Positions 8,351-18,545 are shown, counted from the first letter of the stretch. The stretch: 64,000 bases of DNA from Calditerrivibrio nitroreducens DSM 19672 (GCF_000183405.1 NC_014758.1:1529001-1593000), one strand, 5' to 3'. The notes: generated from the sequence alone by a model not told the origin. Numbers and translations are program-made.

Positions 8351-9022
8351 TTAGTGCGCTTCTTCAATGGCACCACTAATATATATCATCGACAGCATCA
8401 TAAAAACGTAAGCCTGAAGCACAGAGGTGAATAACCCCATAAAGTACATAGGTAACGGAACCAAAAAAGGGACAAGGATAAAAAGAATCGCAATGACAAG
8501 GTCTTCCCCAAAGATATTACCAAATAACCTCATTGAAAGGGAGAGAGGTCTTGAAAGATGCCCTATTAACTCTATTATAATCATAAGCGGAGCAAGCCAG
8601 GCAACGGGCCCCATAAAATGGTGAATATAATGGGCACCATGCTTTTTTATACCAATAAAATGGTATGTAAGAAAAACTATAATAGCAGGTGCTGCAGTGG
8701 TATTCAGATTAGATGTGGGTGATATAAAGCCGGGAATCAAACCCATTACATTAGAAAAAAACACATAAATGCCGATACCAAATATAAGCGGGATATAGGG
8801 TCTTCCTTCTTCCCCCATGATATCAATACACATCTTTTCGATAGCAGTAACAAGCATCTCAAAAAGATTCTGACCTCTCCCCGGGATCTCACTTCTCATT
8901 TTGGAAGCAAGACTTCCTAAGATGAAAGTAAATATCACAACAACCGTTGTCATAAAAACATGCAAAAACTTTAACTGCACCTCATGAGGTAGAAAAGAAA
9001 AAATATTAAGTGGATGTTCCAT
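8351..9022 (-). CDS. atpB: ATP synthase F0 subunit a
   Basis: The stator subunit that forms the ion half-channels against the c ring. The 223-residue membrane protein contains the essential arginine in LSLSMRLFGNIFGEDLV (about residue 155) and the conserved ELIGHLSRPLSL segment before it. ATG at 9022 is chosen over an in-frame TTG one codon earlier because AGGAGG lies seven bases upstream. It overlaps the end of atpI by 17 bases and precedes atpE by 27. Confidence 0.96.
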   Translation of the reverse strand: MEHPLNIFSFLPHEVQLKFLHVFMTTVVVIFTFILGSLASKMRSEIPGRGQNLFEMLVTAIEKMCIDIMGEEGRPYIPLIFGIGIYVFFSNVMGLIPGFISPTSNLNTTAAPAIIVFLTYHFIGIKKHGAHYIHHFMGPVAWLAPLMIIIELIGHLSRPLSLSMRLFGNIFGEDLVIAILFILVPFLVPLPMYFMGLFTSVLQAYVFMMLSMIYISGAIEEAH

Positions 9023-9380
9023 CAATCTTCCTCCTATATTCTATAAGAACATAAATAGGCATTGCTATGGTCAAAACAGACAGACCAACTAACAATCCCC
9101 AAATGTTCAACATTCCAAATTTAAACCACGTATACAGCAAAATTCCCACAAGCATAAGCCTGAAAAAACTATTCCCAATACCGATACCCATAAAAGATCC
9201 TGAAAAGCTTTTCTGTACGTGAAACACCAAACCAAGAAAATTACCTACACTTATTATAAAGCCCACTACCATATTATACAGAAATAGCTTCCCAAAAAAT
9301 ATATTGCATACTGTATACAATATTACAAAAAAAATCAACGAAAATATTAAAATTTTTTGATACATTTTACTTTTTTTCAT
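9006..9380 (-). CDS. atpI: ATP synthase subunit I (AtpI-like)
   Basis: A small protein of about 124 residues with four predicted membrane helices and a basic C-terminus, in the place before atpB where AtpI normally lies. AtpI members assist c-ring assembly or ion supply. Conservation is low in this family, so position and topology carry the call. The start is uncertain: in-frame starts lie at 9395, 9383, 9380 and 9365, of which 9365 begins just after the atpZ stop. No ribosome site decides between them. Confidence 0.7.
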   Translation of the reverse strand: MKKSKMYQKILIFSLIFFVILYTVCNIFFGKLFLYNMVVGFIISVGNFLGLVFHVQKSFSGSFMGIGIGNSFFRLMLVGILLYTWFKFGMLNIWGLLVGLSVLTIAMPIYVLIEYRRKIDGTST

Positions 9381-9597
9381 CATCCTGATATGCATCTGTT
9401 CGCTTGATAAAATATATCATATTTTTAAACCCTGCGGCTATACCCATAACCATAAAAAATAGAGTAAGGTAAGGCTTGGTATCAAAATAACGGTCCAGAT
9501 AGTAACCTATTAATGTTCCTATAGCTATAGCAGATACGAAAGATATGCCAATCGAACCAGCGTTTAACCAGTATCGGATCTGTTTTTTATCTTTCAT
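9367..9597 (-). CDS. atpZ: AtpZ-like F0F1 ATPase accessory membrane protein
   Basis: A 76-residue protein with two membrane helices separated by a short loop containing [11 protein letters not shown], the pattern of the AtpZ/AtpQ family (putative F0F1-ATPase subunit) found next to atpI. AtpZ with AtpI has been proposed to carry divalent cations or support c-ring assembly. It overlaps hemL by four bases and atpI by 14. Confidence 0.78.
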   Translation of the reverse strand: MKDKKQIRYWLNAGSIGISFVSAIAIGTLIGYYLDRYFDTKPYLTLFFMVMGIAAGFKNMIYFIKRTDAYQDDEKK

Positions 9598-10862
9598 GTC
9601 AACTCTTTTAATACCTCATAATGAGCCTTAATCGTCGCATCTAAATCTTTATTCGTATGAGCAGCGGATACAAACATAGCTTCAAACTGGCTTGGAGCAA
9701 GATTGATCCCTTTTTTAAGCATTCCATGGAAAAATGCCGCATATTTTTTTGTATCACTCGTAAGGGCATCTTTAAAGCTTTTTACAGGCCTTTCAGTAAA
9801 AAACATACATGACATAGACTCAATCTCATTGAAAGCATAATTGAGTTTTAGCTCTCTACAATTGTTTTTAAACCCATTCCAAAGGTATTGGGATTTTTTC
9901 CTGAGTTCATAATAAAAATTTTCATTAAGTTTATTCAAATTTGCTATGCCAGCCGCCATGGCAAGGGGATTACCGCTCAACGTACCCGCCTGGTATACTG
10001 GCCCAAGAGGGGAGATCTTCTCCATAATCTCTTTTCTACCACCATAAGCCCCCACAGGCAGTCCCCCGCCTAAAATTTTACCCAACGTAGTAATATCCGG
10101 CATTACATTAAAATACTCCTGTGCTCCTCCTGGGGCAAGCCTAAACCCTGTTATAACTTCATCAAAAATCAACAGCGCCCCTTCATTACTACACAGATCT
10201 CTTAGCCCAGACAAAAATCCCTCTTCCGGCAATACCACCCCCATGTTACCTGCCACCGGCTCCACTATGACACAGGCAATCTGATTTTTATTATTTATAA
10301 ATAACTGTTTGACTGAATTTAAATCATTGTAATCAGCAATCAATGTATGTTTGGCAAGATCCGCAGGTACACCTGGGCTGCTGGGCTGACCAAAAGTAAG
10401 GGCACCGCTTCCAGCTTTTACAAGTAAGCTATCTGAATGCCCATGATAACAACCCTCAAACTTGATTATTTTATCCCTACCGGTATATCCACGGGCAAGT
10501 CTAATGGCACTCATTACAGCCTCAGTACCTGAGCTAACCATTCTGACCATCTCTATGGATGGTACCATTTCAACAACTTTTTTAGCAAGTTCCAGTTCAA
10601 GTACAGTGGGAGCTCCAAATGTGGTACCTTTTTTCAAAACCCTTTCCACCTCTGTAATTATATCATCATCGGCATGTCCATGTATTAGAGGTCCCCAGGA
10701 GCAAACATAATCTATATATTCTTTACCATCCACATCATATATTTTCGACCCTTTCCCCCTATCAATAAAAATAGGTTCCCCACCGACTGATCCAAATGCC
10801 CTAACAGGACTGTTAACCCCACCAGGGATATACCTCTTGCTCTCTTCAAATAGATTTTTCAT
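9594..10862 (-). CDS. hemL: Glutamate-1-semialdehyde 2,1-aminomutase
   Basis: HemL converts glutamate-1-semialdehyde to 5-aminolevulinate in the C5 route to heme, in keeping with the many c-type cytochromes here. The 422-residue PLP enzyme shows the aminomutase opening [13 protein letters not shown], the [13 protein letters not shown] cofactor loop, the FDEVITGFR aspartate motif and the PLP lysine in [18 protein letters not shown]. Its N- and C-termini match full-length HemL. It overlaps the ABC-F gene by four bases and atpZ by four bases. A second, more diverged aminotransferase of the same class lies at 59880. Confidence 0.97.
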   Translation of the reverse strand: MKNLFEESKRYIPGGVNSPVRAFGSVGGEPIFIDRGKGSKIYDVDGKEYIDYVCSWGPLIHGHADDDIITEVERVLKKGTTFGAPTVLELELAKKVVEMVPSIEMVRMVSSGTEAVMSAIRLARGYTGRDKIIKFEGCYHGHSDSLLVKAGSGALTFGQPSSPGVPADLAKHTLIADYNDLNSVKQLFINNKNQIACVIVEPVAGNMGVVLPEEGFLSGLRDLCSNEGALLIFDEVITGFRLAPGGAQEYFNVMPDITTLGKILGGGLPVGAYGGRKEIMEKISPLGPVYQAGTLSGNPLAMAAGIANLNKLNENFYYELRKKSQYLWNGFKNNCRELKLNYAFNEIESMSCMFFTERPVKSFKDALTSDTKKYAAFFHGMLKKGINLAPSQFEAMFVSAAHTNKDLDATIKAHYEVLKELT

Positions 10863-12658
10863 ATATCCTCCTGCGTCAATTTTTCCAGTTCATCATACTT
10901 TTTAAGTAATTCTAGCTCCATTTCTTCAATTTTTGCATTATATTCAGCCAATTTTTTCCAGTCTGTTATACTTTTTTCCCTTTCTAAATACAATGAATTT
11001 AGTAAATTCTCAAGCTCTAATATATCTGCATTTATCCTATTAATCTTATATTTGTCAACCTTTCTATTTTTATTTTTAACAGACGTAGCTCTTTTTATCG
11101 TGGTATCATTTTCAACTTCCTTTATCACAGGAATTTTATCTTCCAGTGTCACAATACCATCGTTGAAAAATATATATCTATCGATCAATCCATCCATAAA
11201 ATATCGATCATGGGAAACCATAATAATTGTGCCATCATAATTTAAAAGAGCGTTTTTCAAAACCTCCACCGTTTCATAGTCAAGATGATTAGTGGGCTCG
11301 TCTAATATGAGTAGGTTTGGCCTTAAGAAATATAGCTTCATAAGGTTTATTTTTGCAAGTTCTCCTCCACTTAGAAGACTCACCTTTTTTTCAATATCTT
11401 CATAAGAAAAACCGAATTTTGGCAATAAGTTGTAGATATCCTGCAATGTAATTCCTATATCCAGATCCAGCAACTCCTCTAAAACTGTTTTATCAGAATC
11501 TGTTTTGAGTATCTGCTCGAAATACCCCATTTCGACCCTTTTACCAATCCCAATCGCCCCACTTATCAGCCCACTTTTATTCCCCACAACCAATTTCAAC
11601 AATGAACTTTTACCGGATCCATTTCTACCCACAACAGCCACCTTTTCACCTTTATAAATTTTCGCAGAGAATGGCTTGTTCAAAACCCGATTTCCATACC
11701 CGAGTACGAGATTGTCAAAAGTTATTACTTCAAAATCCTCATCTTTTCCTTTTTTAAAATAAAAATCTATATTTCTATCGTCAAATGTTAGATTATGAAG
11801 CTCCTCTTCTATTTTTTCAATCAGCTTCAGTCTTGCATTTACCTGTTTTGATTTTATTCCTGCCCTGTATCTATCCACAAAATCCCAAAGCTTTTGTTTC
11901 TCTTCCTCCAGATTATTTTTTCTTATCTTTAATCGTTCTTCATCCTCTTTATATATCTTGATAAAGCTATTAAATTTCATTCTGAAATGATCTATCTTTT
12001 TATTGTTTAGATATAGGATCTCTTCGGCAACATTTTCCAGAAGCCTTCGGTCGTGAGTGATAAAAATTACTGTTTTATCTGACTTTTTAAGAAAGTTCTC
12101 CAGCCAATCTATCATCAATATATCCAGGTAGTTTGTCGGCTCATCAAGGAGTAACAGATTTGCATCGGATACCAGAAGTCTCGCCAGCTTTAATCTTTCC
12201 AACTCCCCACCGGAGAGAAGGTTTATATTTTTATCCCACACATCCTCATAAAAATCAAAAGCTTTAAGCAACTCCCTTATCTCAGATCTAAAACTATTAC
12301 CACCTATTAATTCAAACTCTTCGTAATATCGATGAATCTTTTCAGGTTCAAAACAGCTCTCGATCTTTTCTTCAAGCTCAAGTATCCTTTTATTTGATCT
12401 TAACATAAAATCGAAGATTGTAGCATCATCCACAAGAATCTGCTCAAGATACCCTATCTTTGTATCATTCGAAATTACAATCTGTCCGCTATCTTTCTCC
12501 TCAATTCCTGCAATTATTTTAAAAAGCGTTGTTTTACCGCTACCATTATAACCAAACAATGCAACTTTTTTACCCTTCATGATGGAAAACGTGAGATCTT
12601 TGAAAATTATCCTCTCACCATAGCTTTTGGAGACTGAAAAAAGTGAAATTACAGACAT
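10859..12658 (-). CDS. ABC-F family ATPase (ribosome-associated)
   Basis: A 599-residue soluble protein with two ABC ATPase domains and no membrane segment. Walker A motifs GYNGSGKTT (about residue 36) and GRNGSGKSS (about 345), two LLSGGEL signatures, and Walker B/DEPTN motifs [12 protein letters not shown] and [12 protein letters not shown] are visible. The charged inter-domain linker (about 235-300) is the P-site tRNA interaction motif region, and the C-terminal 70 residues form a coiled coil as in Uup-type members. ABC-F proteins act on stalled or initiating ribosomes; which subfamily this is cannot be settled by eye. It overlaps both neighbours by a few bases. Confidence 0.92.
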   Translation of the reverse strand: MSVISLFSVSKSYGERIIFKDLTFSIMKGKKVALFGYNGSGKTTLFKIIAGIEEKDSGQIVISNDTKIGYLEQILVDDATIFDFMLRSNKRILELEEKIESCFEPEKIHRYYEEFELIGGNSFRSEIRELLKAFDFYEDVWDKNINLLSGGELERLKLARLLVSDANLLLLDEPTNYLDILMIDWLENFLKKSDKTVIFITHDRRLLENVAEEILYLNNKKIDHFRMKFNSFIKIYKEDEERLKIRKNNLEEEKQKLWDFVDRYRAGIKSKQVNARLKLIEKIEEELHNLTFDDRNIDFYFKKGKDEDFEVITFDNLVLGYGNRVLNKPFSAKIYKGEKVAVVGRNGSGKSSLLKLVVGNKSGLISGAIGIGKRVEMGYFEQILKTDSDKTVLEELLDLDIGITLQDIYNLLPKFGFSYEDIEKKVSLLSGGELAKINLMKLYFLRPNLLILDEPTNHLDYETVEVLKNALLNYDGTIIMVSHDRYFMDGLIDRYIFFNDGIVTLEDKIPVIKEVENDTTIKRATSVKNKNRKVDKYKINRINADILELENLLNSLYLEREKSITDWKKLAEYNAKIEEMELELLKKYDELEKLTQEDI

Positions 12659-13374
12659 ATTGATTTCAAATAGTTTATTGAAGCCTCTGTATCCTCAACA
12701 TTTCTATTCTCAATTGTATAGATGGATACCTTTTGAATCATTAAAAGATCTTTAATATTTATATTTCCATAGTCCAATCTGTTGTGATCGTCTCTATATC
12801 CATAGTTATTATGAAGATGATACTCAAAAATTTTCCCCTTCCAACCATTTAGCCATTCTTGAAGAGTAATCTCAGTAAATAGATTGAAATGACCGATGTC
12901 GAAACAGTACCCAATAAAATCTCTATTTAACATTTTAATTATCTTATCACCTATGGAAGAATTAGTTTCAAAAACATTTTCAAAAGATATCGTAAAATCT
13001 TTCTTTCTGTACCTTATAACCTTTTCAAAATTTTCACAAAACCTCTCTGTATAACCATCTTCATCAAAATTATACACAAAAGGTGAATAATTGTGGTGAA
13101 ATACGACATTCTTTACGTTAAGCAAATTGCATATCTCAATTGTTTTAATCATTATATCAACAGATACTTCCATCACATATCGATTATAGCTTGCAATATT
13201 GACGTCAAAAAAAGGAGCATGAATCGAAAGAGGCAAGCCATTTATGCAATTAAACTTATTAACATCTATAATATCATCAAAGCTCATGGCCAATTCTATT
13301 CCTGTATTATACTTTTCCGAAAGAGGAATAAATTTATCAAGCTGATCAAATTTTGATCTTATATGGATATTCAT
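12649..13374 (-). CDS. Sugar phosphate isomerase/epimerase-like TIM-barrel protein
   Basis: A 241-residue protein of the xylose isomerase-like (AP endonuclease 2 superfamily) TIM-barrel group. Typical strands and metal-ligand positions are seen: LSIHAPF, NVVFHHNYSP, ISFENVFE, GYCFDIGHFN and the late EYHLHNN plus ENR motifs, giving the usual His/Glu/Asp ligands. Substrate unknown; the preceding gene is a class II aldolase-like protein, which suggests joint action on a small sugar or sugar phosphate, but this is inference. It overlaps the aldolase by four bases and the ABC-F gene by ten. Confidence 0.78.
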   Translation of the reverse strand: MNIHIRSKFDQLDKFIPLSEKYNTGIELAMSFDDIIDVNKFNCINGLPLSIHAPFFDVNIASYNRYVMEVSVDIMIKTIEICNLLNVKNVVFHHNYSPFVYNFDEDGYTERFCENFEKVIRYRKKDFTISFENVFETNSSIGDKIIKMLNRDFIGYCFDIGHFNLFTEITLQEWLNGWKGKIFEYHLHNNYGYRDDHNRLDYGNINIKDLLMIQKVSIYTIENRNVEDTEASINYLKSICL

Positions 13375-13919
13375 TTTAAAAGACCTTTTAAATATATATA
13401 CTTACAATAATGCTCCAGAGCAGAAATATAGATAAAACAACTTTTCAAATTTTCCCCTTTTGCAAATACCCCGTGATCTTTAACAATCACGAGATTAAAA
13501 TTCTCCAATGCGTTTGATACAGTCAGCGCCAATTCTTCAGATCCACTTTTACCCTGTACTATGGGGATCGTGTTTAGAAATGGTAAAGCTTCACCTGTGT
13601 CGATTTTAAGATAATCAAAAGCAGTATTCCCCATTAAAATAGAATAAAGTGAATGTGTATGCATTACAGCATTAGCTGATGTTTTTTGATATATCATCCG
13701 ATGGACTATCAACTCAGAAGATGCAACACTATCAAACTCTCCCTTTTCAAAAAGATTCACTTTTACAATATCATCCTCTGATAGTTCGTCAAGCATTGTT
13801 CCGGTTTTTGTAATAAATAATTCATCAGAAACTTTAATTGAAAGATTACCAAAAAAGGATGTTGCCAGCTTTTGTTCTACTATCTTCTTTCCAAACTTAA
13901 TTATATCTTTTTTCACCAT
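13371..13919 (-). CDS. Class II aldolase/adducin family protein
   Basis: A 182-residue protein of the fuculose-phosphate aldolase/ribulose-phosphate epimerase fold. The zinc histidines appear in AVMHTHSLYS and in VKDHGVFAKG, with the FGNLSIKV strand near the N-terminus. Substrate cannot be assigned. Its ATG lies only six bases beyond the T tract of the ribosomal operon terminator and no clear Shine-Dalgarno sequence precedes it, so expression may depend on read-through or a leaderless-type start. First gene of the run to atpE. Confidence 0.82.
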   Translation of the reverse strand: MVKKDIIKFGKKIVEQKLATSFFGNLSIKVSDELFITKTGTMLDELSEDDIVKVNLFEKGEFDSVASSELIVHRMIYQKTSANAVMHTHSLYSILMGNTAFDYLKIDTGEALPFLNTIPIVQGKSGSEELALTVSNALENFNLVIVKDHGVFAKGENLKSCFIYISALEHYCKYIYLKGLLK

Positions 13920-13924
13920 AAACT

Positions 13925-13948
13925 AAAAAAGGGGGCATTACCCCCCTT
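13925..13948 (-). terminator. Rho-independent terminator of the ribosomal superoperon
   Basis: A seven-base-pair stem (AAGGGGG / CCCCCTT) with a six-base loop, followed on the minus strand by six T residues. It lies 20 bases after the rplQ stop and closes the str-S10-spc-alpha run. Confidence 0.88.
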
Positions 13949-13968
13949 ATCAAATTTTATTTGTAAAC

Positions 13969-14349
13969 CTATTCAGATTTAGCTTCCTGATTCTCATCCT
14001 TCACAAATTCTATGATGGCCATTGTGGCATTATCGCCCCTTCTTATCCTTGTTTTCAATACCCTTGTATATCCACCCGGTCTGGATTTGTATCTTGGGGC
14101 AAGTTCTTTAAATACCGTCCTTACGGCATCTTTATTGTGCAATTTTTTGTATGCAAGCCTGATGGCGGATAGATCACCCTTTTTCCCTAAGGTTATTATC
14201 GGCTCAACAAAGGTCCTTAGAGCTTTTGCCCTGTCAACAGTAGTCTCTATTCTACCTTTTTCTATCAGAGAAATGGCCATGTTTCTCAACATTGCAAGTC
14301 TATGATCGGTAGGTCTACCTAATTTTTTTATTCCAGATTTATGACGCAT
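13969..14349 (-). CDS. rplQ: 50S ribosomal protein L17
   Basis: L17, 126 residues, binds 23S rRNA at the bottom of the large subunit near the exit tunnel. The N-terminus MRHKSGIKKLGRPTDHR and the GGYTRVLKTRIRRGDNATM segment are diagnostic. It overlaps rpoA by 11 bases and is the last gene of the alpha operon. Confidence 0.98.
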   Translation of the reverse strand: MRHKSGIKKLGRPTDHRLAMLRNMAISLIEKGRIETTVDRAKALRTFVEPIITLGKKGDLSAIRLAYKKLHNKDAVRTVFKELAPRYKSRPGGYTRVLKTRIRRGDNATMAIIEFVKDENQEAKSE

Positions 14350-15349
14350 CTTCTTCCCTCACAAATTTTTTGTAACCCAAAGCCTCCAGGTCCATGCCAA
14401 GGCTAAGACCTAATTCACTTAAGACTTTTTTAATCTCCTCAAGGGATTTTCTACCAAAATTCTTAGTTTTTAACATATCATTATCTGTTTTACTGCACAA
14501 CTCCGCAAGAGTTTTTATCTCTGCATTTTTCAAACAGTTGTATGCTCTTACAGAAAGCTCGAGCTCTTCAATACTTTTATCCAGAAGCTCTAAAATCTGA
14601 TCATTTCTGATCTCATTTTTTTCTGCTTCCTCAGAATAATCCGGCTCATCAAAATTTATAAATAGGTCAAGATGATCTTTTAATATCTTAGCAGAAAAAC
14701 CTATCGCATCTTCTGGAGCTATTGAACCATCTGTTTCCACTTCAAGTATCAGCTTGTCATAATCAGTACTCTGCCCCACACGAGCATTTTCAACCCTGAA
14801 GTTTGCCCTTTTAATAGGAGTAAAGATGGCATCCACAGGAATAATGTGAATATCACTAAACTTACCTTTCATATCTTCAGAAGGGACATAACCAATCCCC
14901 CTTTCCACATAAAGCTCTATATTAAGCTCAGCATTTGGATCTGTAATAGTAGCTATATGTTGGTCTGGATTTAATACCTGAACAAGGGGATCACCAAAAA
15001 TATCTGATGCTTTTACAACCCCTTCCCCTTTTTTCTTAATATAAACCCTCTTCTGTTCATGGGTATTCAGGTTAAGCTCAAGCATCTTGATGTTGAGAAT
15101 TATCTCAACAACATCTTCCAACACCCCAGGTATTGTGGTATACTCATGGGTAACATCATTTATCTTAACACCAACAACAGCTGTACCTTCTATAGAGGAT
15201 AGAAGAATCCTTCTTAATGAATTACCAATAGTAATACCGAAACCTCTTTCCAGAGGCTCAGCCACAAACACACCAAATCTATCCGTGTTATCAGGGGATG
15301 TTTCAAGTTTTTTCGGCTTTATCAAACTTTTAAAGTTCATTAATATCAT
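14339..15349 (-). CDS. rpoA: RNA polymerase subunit alpha
   Basis: The 336-residue alpha subunit dimerises to nucleate RNA polymerase assembly and contacts UP elements and activators through its C-terminal domain. The N-terminal domain shows GFGITIGNSLRRILLSSIEG; the C-terminal helix-hairpin-helix domain (about 265-325) shows LSVRAYNCLKNAEIKTL and NFGRKSLEEIK. AGGAGG lies nine bases before the ATG at 15349, supporting it over the ATG three codons later. Between rpsD and rplQ, the standard order. Confidence 0.98.
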   Translation of the reverse strand: MILMNFKSLIKPKKLETSPDNTDRFGVFVAEPLERGFGITIGNSLRRILLSSIEGTAVVGVKINDVTHEYTTIPGVLEDVVEIILNIKMLELNLNTHEQKRVYIKKKGEGVVKASDIFGDPLVQVLNPDQHIATITDPNAELNIELYVERGIGYVPSEDMKGKFSDIHIIPVDAIFTPIKRANFRVENARVGQSTDYDKLILEVETDGSIAPEDAIGFSAKILKDHLDLFINFDEPDYSEEAEKNEIRNDQILELLDKSIEELELSVRAYNCLKNAEIKTLAELCSKTDNDMLKTKNFGRKSLEEIKKVLSELGLSLGMDLEALGYKKFVREEDAS

Positions 15350-15373
15350 TATAAAAATCCTCCTAAGAGCCTA

Positions 15374-16000
15374 TTATTTAGAGTAAAGCTCTACTATTAA
15401 GTGCTCCTGGATATCATAACCTATATCGCTTCTCTCTGGTAAGCGATTAACAACTGCTTTAAAAGCAGCCTTATCTATACTTAACCATTCAGCAGTACCC
15501 CTACCTTCAGAGGTTTCTAATGATTCTACTATAAGTTTATTATCTCTGCTTTTTTCTCTAAGCTCAATAACATCTCCCACTTTTAAAAGATAAGAAGGGA
15601 TATTTACTTTTTTACCGTTTACAGTAAAATGGTTGTGTCTTACAAGTTGTCTTGCCTGTGTTCTACTTGAAGCAAAGCCTGCTCTGTAAACAGCGTTATC
15701 AAGCCTTCTCTCAAGTAATTGAAGAAGGTTTTCACCGGTAATCCCTTTCATATTTGTGGCTCGTTCAAAATAAAGCCTAAACTGGGATTCAAGTATTCCA
15801 TAAATTCTTTTAACCTTTTGTTTTTCCCTCAACTGAACACCATAGTCGCTGAGCTTCTTCTTAAGCTGTCCATGTTGTCCGGGGGGGTAACCCTTCTTTT
15901 CTATCCCACATTTATCTTTATAACAACGCTCACCCTTAAGGTAAAGCTTCATACCTTCCCTTCTACAAAGCTTGCATGATGGTCCTGTATATCTAGCCAA
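15374..16000 (-). CDS. rpsD: 30S ribosomal protein S4 (zinc-type)
   Basis: S4, 208 residues, a primary 16S rRNA binder and often the operon's translational repressor. The N-terminus retains four cysteines (CKLC near residues 10-13 and CYKDKC near 27-32), the zinc-binding form. The S4 RNA-binding domain is seen at [17 protein letters not shown] and [11 protein letters not shown]. Confidence 0.98.
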   Translation of the reverse strand: MARYTGPSCKLCRREGMKLYLKGERCYKDKCGIEKKGYPPGQHGQLKKKLSDYGVQLREKQKVKRIYGILESQFRLYFERATNMKGITGENLLQLLERRLDNAVYRAGFASSRTQARQLVRHNHFTVNGKKVNIPSYLLKVGDVIELREKSRDNKLIVESLETSEGRGTAEWLSIDKAAFKAVVNRLPERSDIGYDIQEHLIVELYSK

Positions 16001-16012
16001 TTTAAACCTCCA

Positions 16013-16396
16013 CTAAACTCTTCTTTTCTTTCTTGGTCTACAACCATTATGAGGAATGGGAGTAGTATCTCTAATAAGAGTTATCTTAATACCTGCAGAT
16101 TGAATCGCTCTTATAGCACTTTCCCTTCCAGCACCAGGTCCTTTAACGTTGACTTCTACTTCTCTCACACCATAATCAACTGCTTTTTTGGCAGCAGATT
16201 CTGCAGCTATCTGGGCAGCATAAGGAGTAGATTTTCTGGAATTTTTAAAGCCTTCTGTCCCACCTGCTGACCAACATAAAACGTTACCTGATAGGTCAGT
16301 AAACGTAACTATTGTATTATTAAAAGTGGAATGAATATGAGCAATCCCTCTTGGAACAACTTTTTTTTCTCTTTTCTTCCTAACCTTAGTAGCCAT
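16013..16396 (-). CDS. rpsK: 30S ribosomal protein S11
   Basis: S11, 127 residues, in the platform of the small subunit near the mRNA exit. Diagnostic segments: [31 protein letters not shown] and the basic tail [11 protein letters not shown]. Spaced 18 bases from rpsM and 12 from rpsD. Confidence 0.98.
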   Translation of the reverse strand: MATKVRKKREKKVVPRGIAHIHSTFNNTIVTFTDLSGNVLCWSAGGTEGFKNSRKSTPYAAQIAAESAAKKAVDYGVREVEVNVKGPGAGRESAIRAIQSAGIKITLIRDTTPIPHNGCRPRKKRRV

Positions 16397-16414
16397 TATT
16401 CCTCCTAAAACCTA

Positions 16415-16783
16415 CTACTTTCTCTTAATTCCACGTTTACCAGCAAGACCTCTTCTGGTACGTGCATTACTACGTGTTTTCTGACCTCTGACAGGCATTC
16501 CATTTTTATGTCTGTATCCTCTATAGCAGTTTATCTCTATAAGTCTTTTTATATTCAAGGCAATGTCTTTCCTTAAATCACCTTCCACTTTCAGGTTTTC
16601 ATCGATATACTTACGAATAGAAGAGATCTCCTGCTCTGTAAGATCACCAATCTTCTTATTTCTGTCCAGATTAAGCTCGTCGATTATCCTGTTTGCTGTA
16701 CTCCTACCTATACCATAGATGTAAGTCAGCCCTATTTCCAGTTTTTTGTTATTTGGGATGTCAACACCAGCTACTCGAGCCAC
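16415..16783 (-). CDS. rpsM: 30S ribosomal protein S13
   Basis: S13, 122 residues, in the head of the small subunit, contacting the P-site tRNA with its basic tail. The N-terminus [21 protein letters not shown] and the [14 protein letters not shown] tail are diagnostic. Eleven bases after rpmJ. Confidence 0.98.
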   Translation of the reverse strand: MARVAGVDIPNNKKLEIGLTYIYGIGRSTANRIIDELNLDRNKKIGDLTEQEISSIRKYIDENLKVEGDLRKDIALNIKRLIEINCYRGYRHKNGMPVRGQKTRSNARTRRGLAGKRGIKRK

Positions 16784-16794
16784 AAATTTCCTCC

Positions 16795-16908
16795 TTAACC
16801 TTGTCTTTGCTTATGTTTGGGGTTTTCACATATCACTCTGACGACCCCTTTTCTTTTAATTATTTTACACTTATTACAGATAGGTTTTACACTTGCTCTC
16901 ACCTTCAT
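16795..16908 (-). CDS. rpmJ: 50S ribosomal protein L36 (zinc-type)
   Basis: A 37-residue protein read directly from the sequence. It begins [15 protein letters not shown] and carries the zinc set CNKC, a third Cys and a final His (C-x4-H), so it is the zinc-binding L36 form. It lies between infA (15 bases) and rpsM (11 bases), its conserved position. Confidence 0.96.
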   Translation of the reverse strand: MKVRASVKPICNKCKIIKRKGVVRVICENPKHKQRQG

Positions 16909-16923
16909 CTCATACACCTCTTT

Positions 16924-17145
16924 TTACTTATGCCTGTAGGTTATACGGCCTTTTGTTAGATCATATGGAGACATCTCTACTGTCACCTTATCTCCGGGAA
17001 GTATCCTTATAAAATTCATTCTCATCTTCCCCGATAAATGACACAATATCACGTGCTTATTTTCAAGCTCTACCTTAAACATAGCATTTGGTAGCGCCTC
17101 AAGCACTACACCTTCAAATTCGATTACATCATCTTTTTTCCCCAT
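16924..17145 (-). CDS. infA: Translation initiation factor IF-1
   Basis: IF-1, 73 residues, a single S1/OB domain that blocks the A site during initiation. The segments [28 protein letters not shown] and [20 protein letters not shown] are diagnostic. It follows map by nine bases. Confidence 0.98.
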   Translation of the reverse strand: MGKKDDVIEFEGVVLEALPNAMFKVELENKHVILCHLSGKMRMNFIRILPGDKVTVEMSPYDLTKGRITYRHK

Positions 17146-17154
17146 ATGTGTCCT

Positions 17155-17898
17155 TTACAATGTTAATATCTCTGGTCCATTATTGGTAATAACAACAGTA
17201 TTTTCGTAGTGAGCAGCATCTTTGCCATCGGCAGTTATCACTGTCCACCCATCTTCCAATACTTCTACCTTCCAATCACCAATAACTACCATAGGTTCTA
17301 TAGCTAAAACCATGCCAGCCCTAAGCCTTACGCCGCGGTTAGGTTTGCCAAAATTTGGTATCGTAGGCTCTTCATGCAATTGCCTACCAATTCCATGTCC
17401 GAAGTAATCCCTAATTACATTAAAGCCGTTAGATTCAACATAACTCTGTATCGCATGGGATATATCATGCAGTCTGTATCTTTCATCAGCATATTTCATC
17501 CCTTCAAAAAATGACTGCTCAGTAACTTCCACAAGCTTCTTTTTCTCTTCAGAAACATCACCAACGCAAAATGTTCTACAAGCATCGCCATGAAACCCAT
17601 CTTTGTAGGCCCCAACATCGATACTTACGATATCACCTTCTTTCAAAACATTATCAGAAGGTATCCCGTGAACAACCACCTCATTGATAGATATACAGGT
17701 GGCAGACGGATAGCCCCTATACCCTTTAAATGACGGGATTGCAGAACGGGACTTTATAATATTTTCTATAAAATTGTCAAGTGTTTTTGTTGTAACGCCT
17801 GGTTTAACCTTGCTAGAAACCTTTTCCAGAGCCTCTTTCACAACCTCACAAGCAGCTTTTATCTTTTCAATTTCACTTTTACTTTTAATTTCAACCAT
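17155..17898 (-). CDS. map: Methionine aminopeptidase type I
   Basis: Removes the N-terminal methionine from nascent proteins. The 247-residue enzyme shows all five metal ligands in order: Asp in VSIDVGAYKDGF, Asp in HGDACRTF, His in YFGHGIGR, Glu in AIEPMV and Glu in HYENTVV. It overlaps adk by one base and precedes infA by nine, the classical secY-adk-map-infA arrangement. Confidence 0.97.
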   Translation of the reverse strand: MVEIKSKSEIEKIKAACEVVKEALEKVSSKVKPGVTTKTLDNFIENIIKSRSAIPSFKGYRGYPSATCISINEVVVHGIPSDNVLKEGDIVSIDVGAYKDGFHGDACRTFCVGDVSEEKKKLVEVTEQSFFEGMKYADERYRLHDISHAIQSYVESNGFNVIRDYFGHGIGRQLHEEPTIPNFGKPNRGVRLRAGMVLAIEPMVVIGDWKVEVLEDGWTVITADGKDAAHYENTVVITNNGPEILTL

Positions 17899-18545
17899 TA
17901 TCCCAATATCTCTTTAATCTTCCTGTAAATATCGCCCACTTCCCCAACTCCATCCACAACGTATAGTTTACCGGAATTTTTGTAGTAATCTTTCAATGCT
18001 GAGGTCTGCTCATGATATACTTTAAGACGTTTTGCGATTGTCTCCTCTTTGTCATCGTCCCTTTGATACAATTCGCCTCCACAATCATCACATACACCTT
18101 CTTTTTTTGGTGGATTATATTTTATATGATAAACCTTACCACAACCCTTACATGTTCTTCTACCTGTGAGTCTTTCCATAATAAGGTTATCATCCACTTC
18201 GAGACTAATAATATGTGTCAACGAAATATTAAGATCATCTTTTAGCATTGCATCCAGAGAAACAGCCTGAGGTATTGTACGTGGAAATCCATCAAGGATA
18301 AATCCATTTTTGCAATCATCCTGTTTAAGACGTTCCCTCACGATACCAATAATAACATCATCCGGCACCAGCTTACCTTCATCCATATATTTTTTCGCCA
18401 TTTTACCAAGTTCTGTCCCTTCTTTTACAGCTGATCTTAATATATCGCCGGTAGAGATCTGAACAACTTTGTATTCATTTATGATGTATGAAGACTGTGT
18501 TCCTTTACCAGCTCCTGGGGGCCCAAGAAAAACTAAATTTACCAT
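17898..18545 (-). CDS. adk: Adenylate kinase (zinc lid)
   Basis: Interconverts ATP, AMP and ADP. The 215-residue long form has the P loop GPPGAGKGT near the N-terminus, the FPRTIPQA motif, and a lid with four cysteines (CKGC at about 130 and CDDC at about 150), so it probably binds zinc, common in Gram-positive and thermophilic enzymes. It overlaps secY by seven bases. Confidence 0.97.
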   Translation of the reverse strand: MVNLVFLGPPGAGKGTQSSYIINEYKVVQISTGDILRSAVKEGTELGKMAKKYMDEGKLVPDDVIIGIVRERLKQDDCKNGFILDGFPRTIPQAVSLDAMLKDDLNISLTHIISLEVDDNLIMERLTGRRTCKGCGKVYHIKYNPPKKEGVCDDCGGELYQRDDDKEETIAKRLKVYHEQTSALKDYYKNSGKLYVVDGVGEVGDIYRKIKEILG

